The notes: generated from the sequence alone by a model not told the origin. DNA of 12,353 nt from Candidatus Hydrogenedentes bacterium CG07_land_8_20_14_0_80_42_17 (GCA_002780065.1 PEWQ01000053.1:1-12353); one strand, 5' to 3'. Positions 1 to 7,037 are shown, numbered from the stretch's first letter. Numbers and translations are program-made.

Positions 1-108
1 AATCGATACCGGCTCGGGGTGACTTTGATCTCTCTTGCGGCACCTTTGATTCCATTGCGTAATTCTAGCATTACCGTAATTAGCTGGATACCCCATTTCT
101 TTATTTGA
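1..108 (+). pseudogene. Possible out-of-frame upstream part of the membrane protein gene (frame 1)
   Basis: Frame 1 is open from base 1 to a TGA at 106-108 and would encode about 35 residues, including a hydrophobic stretch (GVTLISLAAPLIPL). The downstream membrane protein frame has no convincing start, so one explanation is a single gene with a frameshift between about 84 and 108. An alternative reading on the minus strand is an ATG at 71-69 running off the window edge, also without an SD. The stretch is too short to decide. Confidence 0.25.
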
Positions 109-914
109 TCTTCAAACGGAAAAATATTTTATGGGGTGGAATATTTTCATTTATTCTGATTCTGCTCTGGAGCCTGTTTGCCTTTCAACATGTTATCAAT
201 AATTCCGGCCCAACTACTTTCGATAAATTGACCTTCAAAATGTTTGGACTCTTTTTCAAAACATTTATATCCGGTAATTTTATATCTTTTTCGCGAGAAT
301 TAATTCTCCCCCTTATTTTTTCTGCACTTGCCGGTCTAATTGGTATTTCTGTCCCTTTTATCAAGGCATTTCGTAACAAAAAAAGTATGGAATTTCATCT
401 CATTTTATCAGCACTATTACCATTTGCGTTTTATTATCCGACTCAATTTTTAATAAGTCTTGGTTTTACGTTTAGAGCTTTCTTTCCGAGTGGAATTCTC
501 CTTGTTATAGTGATGGCTCTTGGTATTGCTCAGCTAAAACCAAAATTTATATTTACTATAGTTGCAATTTTAATTCTCTCGTGGTCAGTAATTCTCAACT
601 TCTATTTTACTCCTTCTTATCCGTATAATTGGAATAAGCCTAGAGACTTGCATTATGAACTGATCTTCAAACAAATTTCCAATGATGACAATGACGGCAG
701 CATTTTTTACTTCAAAAGTTTTGAGTCAGTAATGGCATCAATTCGGTACATGCCTCATACAAATGCAAAAAAAATATTCAGCGAACTAGAATATAAAAAG
801 ATGATATTGCCTATGGAAAATAATTTTTTTATGAAGTTATTTCAAAAGAATGAAATCGAGGTTGCAGAAATATCTACGACTTCCGACACTTCAAAAATAA
901 TCGTAATTGAGTAA
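105..914 (+). CDS. Polytopic membrane protein, probably the C-terminal part of a larger (glycosyltransferase-like?) protein
   Basis: The product has about 269 residues. Hydrophobic segments lie near residues 8-28, 66-86, 97-120, 125-143 and 148-168, followed by a hydrophilic C-terminal domain of about 100 residues. An FRAFFP stretch (123-128) before a transmembrane helix recalls GT-C-like polytopic glycosyltransferases, but I see no catalytic motif and cannot name a family. The only start in this frame is a TTG at 105 without an SD sequence, and in-frame stops lie just upstream (60-62, 66-68, 81-83). Frame 1 is open from the window edge to a stop at 106-108 and encodes a mildly hydrophobic peptide, so the true N-terminus may lie upstream in another frame (see findings). 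The gene is visibly more AT-rich than its neighbours. It converges on the HD-domain gene with one base between the stop codons. The coding call is fairly safe; the function is unknown. Confidence 0.6.
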   Translation: MIFKRKNILWGGIFSFILILLWSLFAFQHVINNSGPTTFDKLTFKMFGLFFKTFISGNFISFSRELILPLIFSALAGLIGISVPFIKAFRNKKSMEFHLILSALLPFAFYYPTQFLISLGFTFRAFFPSGILLVIVMALGIAQLKPKFIFTIVAILILSWSVILNFYFTPSYPYNWNKPRDLHYELIFKQISNDDNDGSIFYFKSFESVMASIRYMPHTNAKKIFSELEYKKMILPMENNFFMKLFQKNEIEVAEISTTSDTSKIIVIE

Positions 915-915
915 T

Positions 916-1569
916 CTATCTTTTTCTGCCGTGCGGAATCATTACAAAATATCGAGCAGGCTTTAGAGAAGGCGACGCGCCGCGCGAAACTACAAAGTCG
1001 GAAAGATGAAATGCCCATTCAAGATCACTAGCAGGTTTTACGCGTCCCCATCTGCCAAGATGAGACCTGATCATTCCTCTGATTTGAGGTCTGTCGTTAA
1101 AAACATTATTCTTCTCGAACCAGTTCGCGGCAAAAATAGCGTGATCTTCATTTCGAGGAACAAATCCATTTTCTCCGTATTTGAAACTGTCATGCAATAA
1201 ACCGGCAACTATCAGATTGTCTGCCTCGTGATCCAATCCGTAAGGTTCTCCAATTCGTTGGGCAACTCTCGCAACTTTTTTCGAATGCCTAACGAGCCCA
1301 CCCATCATGTTGTCGGAAGAGACATCGTGCAATCCCATAACAGACGCCGGAATGTGCCAAAAATAACACGGTAAACGCGTCACTAAATCATAAATGAAGC
1401 TTCTTAAACCGCCGTCTGCTATCAAGCTCAGCTCATCGCCAAGCTCTTCATGTATATCAACCATCGGTTTGTCCATACAGCCTTCAATGACTTGCCTCTT
1501 CAATTCAGAACCTGAAATGAAACCTTCATGATATGTCTTTCTTAATTTTGTAAGCTTCTTGTTATCCAA
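916..1569 (-). CDS. HD-domain metal-dependent phosphohydrolase
   Basis: A 217-residue protein with the HD-superfamily metal ligands in order: H95 (VRHSKKVARVA), H126-D127 (LLHDSFKYG), H143 (EDHAIFAANWF), H170 (IRSHLGRWG) and D191 (HLSDFVVSR). The H..HD..H..H..D series resembles HD nucleases and phosphodiesterases of the YhaM type, which cleave phosphodiester or phosphomonoester bonds with one or two metals. The substrate cannot be read from sequence. The start is a TTG with a strong GGAGG six bases upstream; the next in-frame Met is about residue 32. It overlaps the end of the DHH gene by 8 bases, so translation is probably coupled. It is the last gene of the minus-strand operon and has no recognisable terminator before the convergent membrane protein gene. 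Pairing with a DHH phosphoesterase suggests a role in nucleic-acid or nucleotide turnover. Confidence 0.85.
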   Translation of the reverse strand: MDNKKLTKLRKTYHEGFISGSELKRQVIEGCMDKPMVDIHEELGDELSLIADGGLRSFIYDLVTRLPCYFWHIPASVMGLHDVSSDNMMGGLVRHSKKVARVAQRIGEPYGLDHEADNLIVAGLLHDSFKYGENGFVPRNEDHAIFAANWFEKNNVFNDRPQIRGMIRSHLGRWGRVKPASDLEWAFHLSDFVVSRGASPSLKPARYFVMIPHGRKR

Positions 1570-2593
1570 TTCGTTCCTCCAACATCTTTAAAAAATCATC
1601 CTTTATGGCATGAGGAATCCTTGCCGAACCTGCTCTCTCATGCCCAGTTCCGTCTCCTGCTCCAAGCGCATCGGCAATGCCTGCGAGCACTTTTCCGATA
1701 TGCACGTTGCCGCTCCGAAGTCGAACTGATAGGCGTGTAGTATCTTCTGAAATCTCCGAAATCACAACACATTTTTCCGGATATCTGTCTTGAAGCATGT
1801 TTGCGAGCGGTGAAGCCACTCTTATATCCCCGTATTCAACCTCGGCAAAAACCATCTTTCCGGCTATTTGTGCTCTGTCTTCAGCTTCTTCGATAAGCCT
1901 CTTAAAAATCATGCGTCGATCTTCAAAACATTTCTCATTCAAAAATTCGTCAGGCTCTGGAATATTCGAAAGATATTCAGCCATCTTCGTTGTCATCTTT
2001 TCTGCATACTGCGAAGCTAAAAATGTATCTTGCAATTCATTGAATCTTTTCAAATCACTTTTACAATTCTCGATCAAAAGTTCGGCAGGCTCTCTGCAGT
2101 AATCCATTATGCTTGCAAGCGCAGAAATCCAACCGGCATTAGCAGGCAAATCTTCAAATAATAGTTCATACATAACAAAGCCTATCGCAGGGTTTGGAGT
2201 CACAAAATAATTTCGAGGATTGAACATGCGTTTAATCGGAGTATTCATCGGATGAGGATGATGATCGATATTTATAAAGTTTTTATCGAATTGACAAAAA
2301 TCTTCGGTCATTCCCTGAGCCTCAACAAATATTCCTGAGCTATACTCTTTAAAAACTTTTTCAAAATGCAACGCGTCTTTCTTTCTGAATTCCGCCGAAG
2401 AAGCAAATCCAACATTTTTGCCGCTGTCCTTGAGATACCGCGCGAGAAGCGCCGCGCCGGTTATTCCGTCGCAATCGCCATGATGCGCAATAAGTATGGG
2501 GGAAGCCAAGCCGTCTATCTCAGCTTTGATTCTTTCTCCGGCTTGGAGGTACTCTTTAATTTCTCCGCTTTTATATGAGCCCAAAATCTTCAT
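1562..2593 (-). CDS. DHH-family phosphoesterase with C-terminal DHHA1-like domain
   Basis: A 343-residue protein of the DHH superfamily (RecJ/NrnA/archaeal RecJ-like nucleases). The N-terminal domain has motif I as AHHGDCDGITG (H37, H38, D40, D42), motif III as NIDHHPHP (D110-H111-H112) and a further acidic residue at D164 (SIMDYC). The C-terminal DHHA1-like domain ends in GTGHERAGSARIP (315-327), a version of the usual GGGH substrate-binding motif. Known members hydrolyse short oligonucleotides, cyclic dinucleotides or single-stranded nucleic acids with Mn2+. Where motif II normally supplies an Asp, the sequence reads FVEAQG with E91, which may tune metal binding. The start overlaps the GmhB-like gene by 23 bases, with GAAAAGAG about 6-10 bases upstream. 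The family is clear; the substrate is unknown, and its place in a sugar-nucleotide operon is unexplained. Confidence 0.88.
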   Translation of the reverse strand: MKILGSYKSGEIKEYLQAGERIKAEIDGLASPILIAHHGDCDGITGAALLARYLKDSGKNVGFASSAEFRKKDALHFEKVFKEYSSGIFVEAQGMTEDFCQFDKNFINIDHHPHPMNTPIKRMFNPRNYFVTPNPAIGFVMYELLFEDLPANAGWISALASIMDYCREPAELLIENCKSDLKRFNELQDTFLASQYAEKMTTKMAEYLSNIPEPDEFLNEKCFEDRRMIFKRLIEEAEDRAQIAGKMVFAEVEYGDIRVASPLANMLQDRYPEKCVVISEISEDTTRLSVRLRSGNVHIGKVLAGIADALGAGDGTGHERAGSARIPHAIKDDFLKMLEERIG

Positions 2594-3131
2594 TCAAAAC
2601 TCTTTTCACCGCGCTCAAAAGATCAGGCTCGATAAAATCCGGTTTAGCCGTCCATTCATCAGAAGGCTTCAGAGCCGCATTTCCTGTCTTAACAAGAATT
2701 GTTTTACAGCCCCCATTACGTCCCGCCTCGATATCGGAAATATTGTCGCCAATGAGATAAGTTTTCGAAGGATCGAATCCGTATTTTTTTGCGGCGGAGA
2801 ATATTAGTCCCGGCCGAGGTTTCCTGCAGTCGCAATTTTCGTCGACATTGTGCGTGCAGTAAAAGACATCTAGAATTTCTCCGCCCGCTTTTGCCGCATC
2901 ATCAAGCATTCGCTCTGTAATTTTCGACAAAGCTTCAGTCATCATAAGACCTTTTCCTACGCCTGCCTGATTCGAAATTACTATTACGCTGACGCCGGCA
3001 GAATGTAATTTTTTTAAAGCTAAAAGCGAACCGTCGATATATTCGATATCGTCTACGCAGTTCACGTATCGATTCTGCCTGTATTTGAATATGACTCCGT
3101 CTCTATCCAAAAAAATATATTTTTTCGTCAT
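2571..3131 (-). CDS. gmhB: D-glycero-D-manno-heptose 1,7-bisphosphate 7-phosphatase-like HAD phosphatase
   Basis: A 186-residue HAD-superfamily phosphatase of the GmhB/histidinol-phosphatase family. Visible are motif I FLDRDGV (nucleophile D9, acid/base D11; the usual Thr is Val), motif II ISNQAGVGKG (S53), the GmhB zinc loop with C92-x-H94 and C100-x-C102 followed by RKPRPG (K104), and motif IV GDNISDIEAG (D129, D133). In GDP-heptose synthesis this enzyme removes the 7-phosphate to give heptose 1-phosphate, the substrate of the guanylyltransferase encoded immediately upstream. I chose the ATG at 3131 because it forms an ATGA overlap with the HddC stop and gives the usual short N-terminus before DRDG. 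The alternative ATG at 3152 adds seven residues. The histidinol-phosphatase alternative is less likely in this context. Confidence 0.88.
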   Translation of the reverse strand: MTKKYIFLDRDGVIFKYRQNRYVNCVDDIEYIDGSLLALKKLHSAGVSVIVISNQAGVGKGLMMTEALSKITERMLDDAAKAGGEILDVFYCTHNVDENCDCRKPRPGLIFSAAKKYGFDPSKTYLIGDNISDIEAGRNGGCKTILVKTGNAALKPSDEWTAKPDFIEPDLLSAVKRVLNEDFGLI

Positions 3132-3874
3132 GATGCAATTATTCTTTTCCATTCTTTTCGAAAACGCTCCAATCTTTCAGGCGTTCCTATATCGTAAAAA
3201 TCTCCACTAATTTTGTATCCAAAAAGTTCTCTGCCCGATGCTTTCGGAAATATCTCCTGTTCCAGCGAAACGCGCTTATTCAAAGGAATCCGTTCGATAA
3301 AGCGTTTATTAAAGATATAAGCACCCGCATTTATGAACGTGAATCCACTCTGAAACTTCTTCTCGCTGAATCCTTCAATAGCTCCGTCAGAGTCAGCGCG
3401 GACGAAACCTCCTTCGTAATTCTGTTCTGCTGTACCTAGCGAAATAGTCGCAACCGATCCCTTTACAAGATGAAATTCGAGCATCTCCTCGTAATCAAAT
3501 AGTGCGATAGAATCTCCATTGAATACAAAAAAGTTTTCAGAGTTTATTAACTTCAATGCATTCCTCAACGCTCCGCCTGTTCCGAGCGGAATCGCTTCAT
3601 GCGAGAAGACAAATTCGAGCTCTTTTGCAAAATCAGAGCCTGCGTCTTTGCTCCAAAAATTTAACGCCTCTTCGAGACACTTTCCGTCATGCCCCGATGC
3701 AAAAATAAAACGGCGAAATCCTTTTTCAAAAAGATATTCAATCAAAATTACAAGAAATGGTTTTGAATAGACATCGACAATGACCTTCTGTTTTCCACCC
3801 GTAACAGAAAACAATCTCGTACCCAATCCTCCGCAAAGAACGACTGCATCAATATCAGAGAAATTTAAGCTCAT
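3128..3874 (-). CDS. hddC: Heptose 1-phosphate guanylyltransferase-like nucleotidyltransferase
   Basis: A 248-residue GT-A-fold sugar-nucleotidyltransferase. The N-terminal nucleotide-binding signature is VVLCGGLGTRLFSV (11-24), followed by the KPFL segment (38-41), LGTGGAL (97-103), FNGDS (118-122, metal-binding Asp), NAGAYIF (182-188) and the C-terminal YDIGTPERL (227-235). The length and the GGLGTRLxSV...KPFL arrangement fit D-glycero-alpha-D-manno-heptose 1-phosphate guanylyltransferase (HddC) better than glucose-1-phosphate thymidylyltransferase. The adjacent GmhB-like phosphatase supports this. The expected product is a GDP-heptose; another NDP-sugar remains possible. The gene starts 8 bases after the SDR stop with no clear SD, so it may depend on translational coupling, and its stop overlaps the proposed gmhB start. 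Confidence 0.82.
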   Translation of the reverse strand: MSLNFSDIDAVVLCGGLGTRLFSVTGGKQKVIVDVYSKPFLVILIEYLFEKGFRRFIFASGHDGKCLEEALNFWSKDAGSDFAKELEFVFSHEAIPLGTGGALRNALKLINSENFFVFNGDSIALFDYEEMLEFHLVKGSVATISLGTAEQNYEGGFVRADSDGAIEGFSEKKFQSGFTFINAGAYIFNKRFIERIPLNKRVSLEQEIFPKASGRELFGYKISGDFYDIGTPERLERFRKEWKRIIAS

Positions 3875-3882
3875 CGGTCTGG

Positions 3883-4821
3883 CTAAACGTTAGCATTAAA
3901 GTTTCTTCTCAAAACAGGAAAGAAAGCCGTCAGCTGGCGAATTCCACGTTCCAGAGACCACTCCGGTTTGAATCCAGTCGAAAGAAGTCTCTTATTCGAG
4001 ACAATGTAATCTCGCTTATCAACATCTTCACCGACCTGAGCCTCGAGCCAGGTAAAATTCGAAACAACTTTTTTTATCTCTGCGCACAATTCGAGCTTCG
4101 AAAGATTTGCATCCTCCAATCCGACATTGTAAGGCCGATTCTTCATTGATTCGAAATTATTGATTCCATGTAAAAACACTCTAGCTATATCTTCTATATG
4201 AATGAAGTTGCGTTTAAAATGCCCTTCAAAAACTACCACTGCGCGATCGTTCACTGCGCGCCAAGTAAAATCATTTACCAGAAGATCCAAACGCATTCGC
4301 GGAGAAACTCCGAACACAGTCGCAAACCTAAAAGTTATCGCGTTGCCACGTTCGAGCGCCGCCATTTCAGCTTCCATTTTGGTTATACCGTAAAGGCTGA
4401 TTGGCCGCAAAGGCGATTCTTCAGTGCAAAACTTGTCCTTCTCTCCTATGCCGTATCCGCTGTTAGTGACCGGAAGAATAATTCTCTGTTCTCTAGAAGT
4501 AATTCTGCAAATCATTCTCACCGCGTCGCGATTCGTCGTCACCGCGGCGGTCTTGTCTCTGTCGCAAAGAGGAGCTCCGACAAGCGCCGCCATAGGAATT
4601 ACTATGTCCGCAGAACGGGCAAGTTCCCTGACAAGCGCTTCATCTCTGCAATCTCCTCTAACAATTCTGAGATCTTCAAAGACCGCGCAGTCAAGAAGAC
4701 TTGTTTGATTGAAAAGAAAATTGTCAAGCACTGTGACTCTGTATCCCGACTCAAGCAATCTCCGAACTAAAACCGAACCTAGATAGCCGGCTCCGCCGGT
4801 AATAAATATATGTTCTTTCAT
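3883..4821 (-). CDS. NAD(P)-dependent extended-SDR sugar-nucleotide epimerase/dehydratase
   Basis: A 312-residue extended short-chain dehydrogenase. The Rossmann motif is TGGAGYLG (8-15), with D33 after beta-2 (VLDNF) suggesting NAD preference. The catalytic region has S121 in TNSGYG and the Y144-x3-K148 pair (LYGITK). RNFIHIEDIARVF (204-216) and YNVG (231-234) are typical of the NDP-sugar epimerase/dehydratase family. It probably acts on the sugar nucleotide made by neighbouring enzymes, as a C4 or other epimerase or as a 4,6-dehydratase. It lacks the TGITGQDGSYL N-terminus of classical GDP-mannose 4,6-dehydratase, so its reaction is not fixed. The gene starts 31 bases after the 3-dehydratase stop; an AGGTG lies about 12 bases upstream of the ATG, a weak SD. 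It is followed after 8 bases by the guanylyltransferase. Confidence 0.85.
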   Translation of the reverse strand: MKEHIFITGGAGYLGSVLVRRLLESGYRVTVLDNFLFNQTSLLDCAVFEDLRIVRGDCRDEALVRELARSADIVIPMAALVGAPLCDRDKTAAVTTNRDAVRMICRITSREQRIILPVTNSGYGIGEKDKFCTEESPLRPISLYGITKMEAEMAALERGNAITFRFATVFGVSPRMRLDLLVNDFTWRAVNDRAVVVFEGHFKRNFIHIEDIARVFLHGINNFESMKNRPYNVGLEDANLSKLELCAEIKKVVSNFTWLEAQVGEDVDKRDYIVSNKRLLSTGFKPEWSLERGIRQLTAFFPVLRRNFNANV

Positions 4822-4852
4822 AGCGTAATATTACACCTAGACATAAAATATT

Positions 4853-6034
4853 TCATCCTTTCTTCAGTCCCTCAATTACAGCATTACAGATATAGTCGAC
4901 ATCCTCCAGCTTCAGCGAAGGATGGTTCGGCAAAAAGAATCCGCAATGATGGATTCTGTCTGCCATCGGAAAACTTCCTATTCCATATCTCGATATCCAA
5001 AACGGATGCAAACCGAGATTACCCGCAGAAAAGATTCTGGTCTCCACTCCGTGCCGACCAAGCGATTCAACAATACTTTTTCGCTCATCAACATCTTTCG
5101 CCAACGCGCCGCAATGAATCGAGCAGACGCGACTGTCTTCAGGCGGAATTTGAAACTGTAATCTGCCTTCAAGATTCCTTAAATATCTTTTATGATTTTC
5201 TTCTCTGCGTTCAAGAATCCAATTCAGTTTTTTAATCTGGCCGATTCCAATCTTTGCATTCAAATCTGTAGTTCTTAAATTAAATCCTGGATAATAAAAA
5301 ACAAACGGCGAATGAAAATCATCAATATCGTACTTTGCCACCAACTTTGAATGAGTTTCTCGATCGAGGTCTTTGCTCCATCCATGACTGCGAAGCATCA
5401 AGAGCAAATCGTTCAGCTCCTTGTCATCCGTGGAGACCATCCCGCCTTCAATCGTCGACATCTGATGCCCGAAGTAAAAAGAGAAACTGGAAATATCTCC
5501 AAAGCTTCCGACATTTCGTTCCCGATATTTTGCTCCGATAGCCGCGCAAGCATCTTCTAATAGAATGAAGCCGTAACGTTCCTTCAGCGAAAGTATTTCA
5601 TCCATCTTCGCCGGCACTCCAAGCACCTGAACAAGAACTACAACAGAAGGATCGTGCTTCTTCAAAAGCATCTCTAAATAATCCGTATCAAGCGCAAACG
5701 TTTCCTTGTCAGCCTCGCACATTATCGGTTCGAATCCGAATTGAATAGCAGGCGCAATAGTGGTCACCCAGCCCACACTCGGCACAATGACCTTTTTATT
5801 CCGCAGTCTCCCTGATTCAAGAAGCGCGTAATACATCAACAAGTTTGCAGAGGACCCGGAGTTATTCGAGACGGAATAAGTTCGCCCGAGCCATTTGGAC
5901 CACTCCGCCTCAAATTTCTTTGTCATACTTCCCATAGTCAATCGAGGCGAAGTTTCCAGCCATGAGATCAACTCTTTGATATCTTTTTCGTCGATCGTGT
6001 CTTCGGCGAGATGGTAGCGAATAGGATTAGTCAT
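4853..6034 (-). CDS. ColD-like PLP-dependent sugar-nucleotide 3-dehydratase (DegT/DnrJ/EryC1 fold, His in place of catalytic Lys)
   Basis: A 393-residue DegT/DnrJ/EryC1/StrS-family protein. NSGSSANLL (58-66) binds the cofactor phosphate, LLEDACAAIGAKY (158-170) supplies the PLP-ring Asp (D161), and SFSFYFGHQMSTIEGGMV (183-200) is the active-site loop. Normal aminotransferases have the Schiff-base Lys in this loop; here the residue is H190. This is the hallmark of ColD (GDP-4-keto-6-deoxymannose 3-dehydratase) and of the E1/RfbH 3-dehydrases. The Cys cluster that binds [2Fe-2S] in E1 is absent: there is no Cys between 164 and 303, which favours the Fe-S-independent ColD type. The length matches ColD, about 390. 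The expected role is C3 deoxygenation of a GDP-4-keto-6-deoxy sugar. The start has GGAGA seven bases upstream. It is the first gene of the minus-strand sugar operon. Confidence 0.88.
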   Translation of the reverse strand: MTNPIRYHLAEDTIDEKDIKELISWLETSPRLTMGSMTKKFEAEWSKWLGRTYSVSNNSGSSANLLMYYALLESGRLRNKKVIVPSVGWVTTIAPAIQFGFEPIMCEADKETFALDTDYLEMLLKKHDPSVVVLVQVLGVPAKMDEILSLKERYGFILLEDACAAIGAKYRERNVGSFGDISSFSFYFGHQMSTIEGGMVSTDDKELNDLLLMLRSHGWSKDLDRETHSKLVAKYDIDDFHSPFVFYYPGFNLRTTDLNAKIGIGQIKKLNWILERREENHKRYLRNLEGRLQFQIPPEDSRVCSIHCGALAKDVDERKSIVESLGRHGVETRIFSAGNLGLHPFWISRYGIGSFPMADRIHHCGFFLPNHPSLKLEDVDYICNAVIEGLKKG

Positions 6035-6067
6035 TTATTTTCTCCACAAATTTATTCAAAGATACAG

Positions 6068-6096
6068 TTTAGCAAAAATAAAAAAAAATCGCTAAA
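6068..6096. repeat. Inverted repeat TTTAGC / GCTAAA around an A-rich core
   Basis: TTTAGC (6068-6073) and GCTAAA (6091-6096) flank a 17-base, nearly pure A tract. The right arm overlaps the -35 box of the flagellin promoter, and the whole lies between the divergent starts of the 3-dehydratase and the flagellin. It could be an operator or simply AT-rich promoter DNA. Confidence 0.3.
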
Positions 6097-6120
6097 GTAT
6101 TTAAGAAATTAATCCGATAA
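6093..6120 (+). promoter_or_regulatory. Sigma-28 (FliA/SigD-type) flagellar promoter
   Basis: TAAAGTAT (6093-6100) and TCCGATAA (6113-6120) are separated by 12 bases. This closely matches the flagellar class-III consensus TAAAGTTT-N11-GCCGATAA, with one mismatch in each box and one extra spacer base. It lies 89 bases upstream of the flagellin ATG and points toward it, so transcription should start near 6126-6128. Sigma-28 control of flagellin is established in many bacteria; the assignment here rests on motif and position. Confidence 0.8.
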
Positions 6121-6126
6121 ATGAAA

Positions 6127-6206
6127 TGGCGATTTTATGCGCCAGTGATGCAACTCAGGGAAGGAATGCACTCACAAAATATCTTATTCAAACCAAGGAG
6201 GGTTTG
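6127..6206 (+). promoter_or_regulatory. Structured flagellin 5' leader with candidate CsrA-binding hairpins
   Basis: Three adjacent hairpins can be drawn. The first is TGGCG/CGCCA (6127-6131 with 6140-6144), close to the predicted transcript start. The second is GTGATGCA (6145-6152) with TGCACTCAC (6167-6175, one bulged C); its loop carries ANGGA at 6157-6161 and 6161-6165. The third is CAAACC (6189-6194) with GGTTTG (6201-6206), a perfect 6-bp stem whose hexaloop AAGGAG (6195-6200) is also the SD and contains ANGGA. CsrA binds GGA in hairpin loops and represses translation when one site overlaps the SD, as on the Bacillus hag leader. Control by CsrA/FliW here is inference, but the structure is explicit in the sequence. 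Confidence 0.6.
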
Positions 6207-6208
6207 GC

Positions 6209-7033
6209 ATGAGGATTAGGGACAGTTTTACATCGATGGCGGTCACACGTCATTTTGATGATATCAGGTCTAAATCGGCGTACACACAGAGGCAAATGGG
6301 AGCAGGGGAAACATTAATTACGGCTAAAGACGATACTGCTAATTTCAGTATATCTCAGCGCCTGCGCGCTCAGATTGAGAGCAGTCAGCGCGCAGTGAAG
6401 AATGCTCAAGACGGAATCACTCTTATGCAGGAAGCTGATGGAGGGATCCAGTCAATCGTAGACAATCTGCAGAAGGCTCGAAGTTTGGCGATATATTCTG
6501 CAAGCGATGCCATTACTGATTCAGATAGAGCGACAGTCAATAAGGAATTTCAGATGTATATCGATGAGATCAACCGTCAATCACAGGCAACGAATTATAA
6601 CGGGAAACAGCTCATAGACGGCACCGGAGAGCAAAGTCTCAAGTTTCATGTTGGTGCAAACGAAGCCGACTCTATTTCGTTTAACCTGCCGACTGTCACA
6701 GCAGATTCGCTCGGAATAACCGGCACTTCTGTAGCAACGAGAGAAGACGCAGAAAATGCGCTTTCGATATTTGACACTGCGGTATTGAGATTAGGAGTTA
6801 CCAGATCTGACATAGGCGCATTCGTAAACAGGCTTGAAAATGCTCAAGGCTATACTCAAATACAAAATAACAACAATAGCGCCGCCAACTCGAAGATAAA
6901 AGATATCGATATAGCAGAAGGCTCAATTGCAATGGCAAAGGAGAAGATACAGTATGAAGCGGCTTCGGTTGCTTTATCAAAATCTTCGTCAGGTAATTCA
7001 GCCGCCGCGGCTCTGCTTCAATTGGGAATCTAA
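6209..7033 (+). CDS. fliC: Flagellin (short, D0/D1 domains only)
   Basis: A 274-residue bacterial flagellin. The N-terminal helical domain runs to about residue 150 and contains LRAQIESSQRAVKNAQDGI (52-70), LQKARSLAI (87-95) and NYNGKQLIDG (129-138), all recognisable D1 positions. The C-terminal helix includes IDIAEGSIAMAKEKIQYEA (233-251) and ends LLQLGI. The central part (about 150-180) is short, so the variable D2/D3 domains are essentially absent. The usual SSGLRINSAADDAAG segment is replaced by GAGETLITAKDDTAN, a divergent N-terminus. The protein would be exported by the flagellar type III system and polymerise into the filament. AAGGAGG at 6195-6201 lies 7 bases before the ATG inside a hairpin. 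It is preceded by a sigma-28 promoter, followed by a long inverted repeat, and flanked on both sides by sugar-nucleotide genes, which may indicate glycosylation. Confidence 0.92.
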   Translation: MRIRDSFTSMAVTRHFDDIRSKSAYTQRQMGAGETLITAKDDTANFSISQRLRAQIESSQRAVKNAQDGITLMQEADGGIQSIVDNLQKARSLAIYSASDAITDSDRATVNKEFQMYIDEINRQSQATNYNGKQLIDGTGEQSLKFHVGANEADSISFNLPTVTADSLGITGTSVATREDAENALSIFDTAVLRLGVTRSDIGAFVNRLENAQGYTQIQNNNNSAANSKIKDIDIAEGSIAMAKEKIQYEAASVALSKSSSGNSAAAALLQLGI

Positions 7034-7037
7034 AGTT

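Noticed and set aside
4198-4770. Long + strand open frame of 190 codons opposite the SDR gene
   Set aside because: It is antisense to a clearly coding SDR with intact motifs; its translation is rich in Arg, Ser and His with no recognisable domain, and it has no SD.
4810-5235. + strand open frame of 141 codons opposite the ColD-like gene
   Set aside because: It is a shadow of the 3-dehydratase gene, has low-complexity composition and lacks family features.
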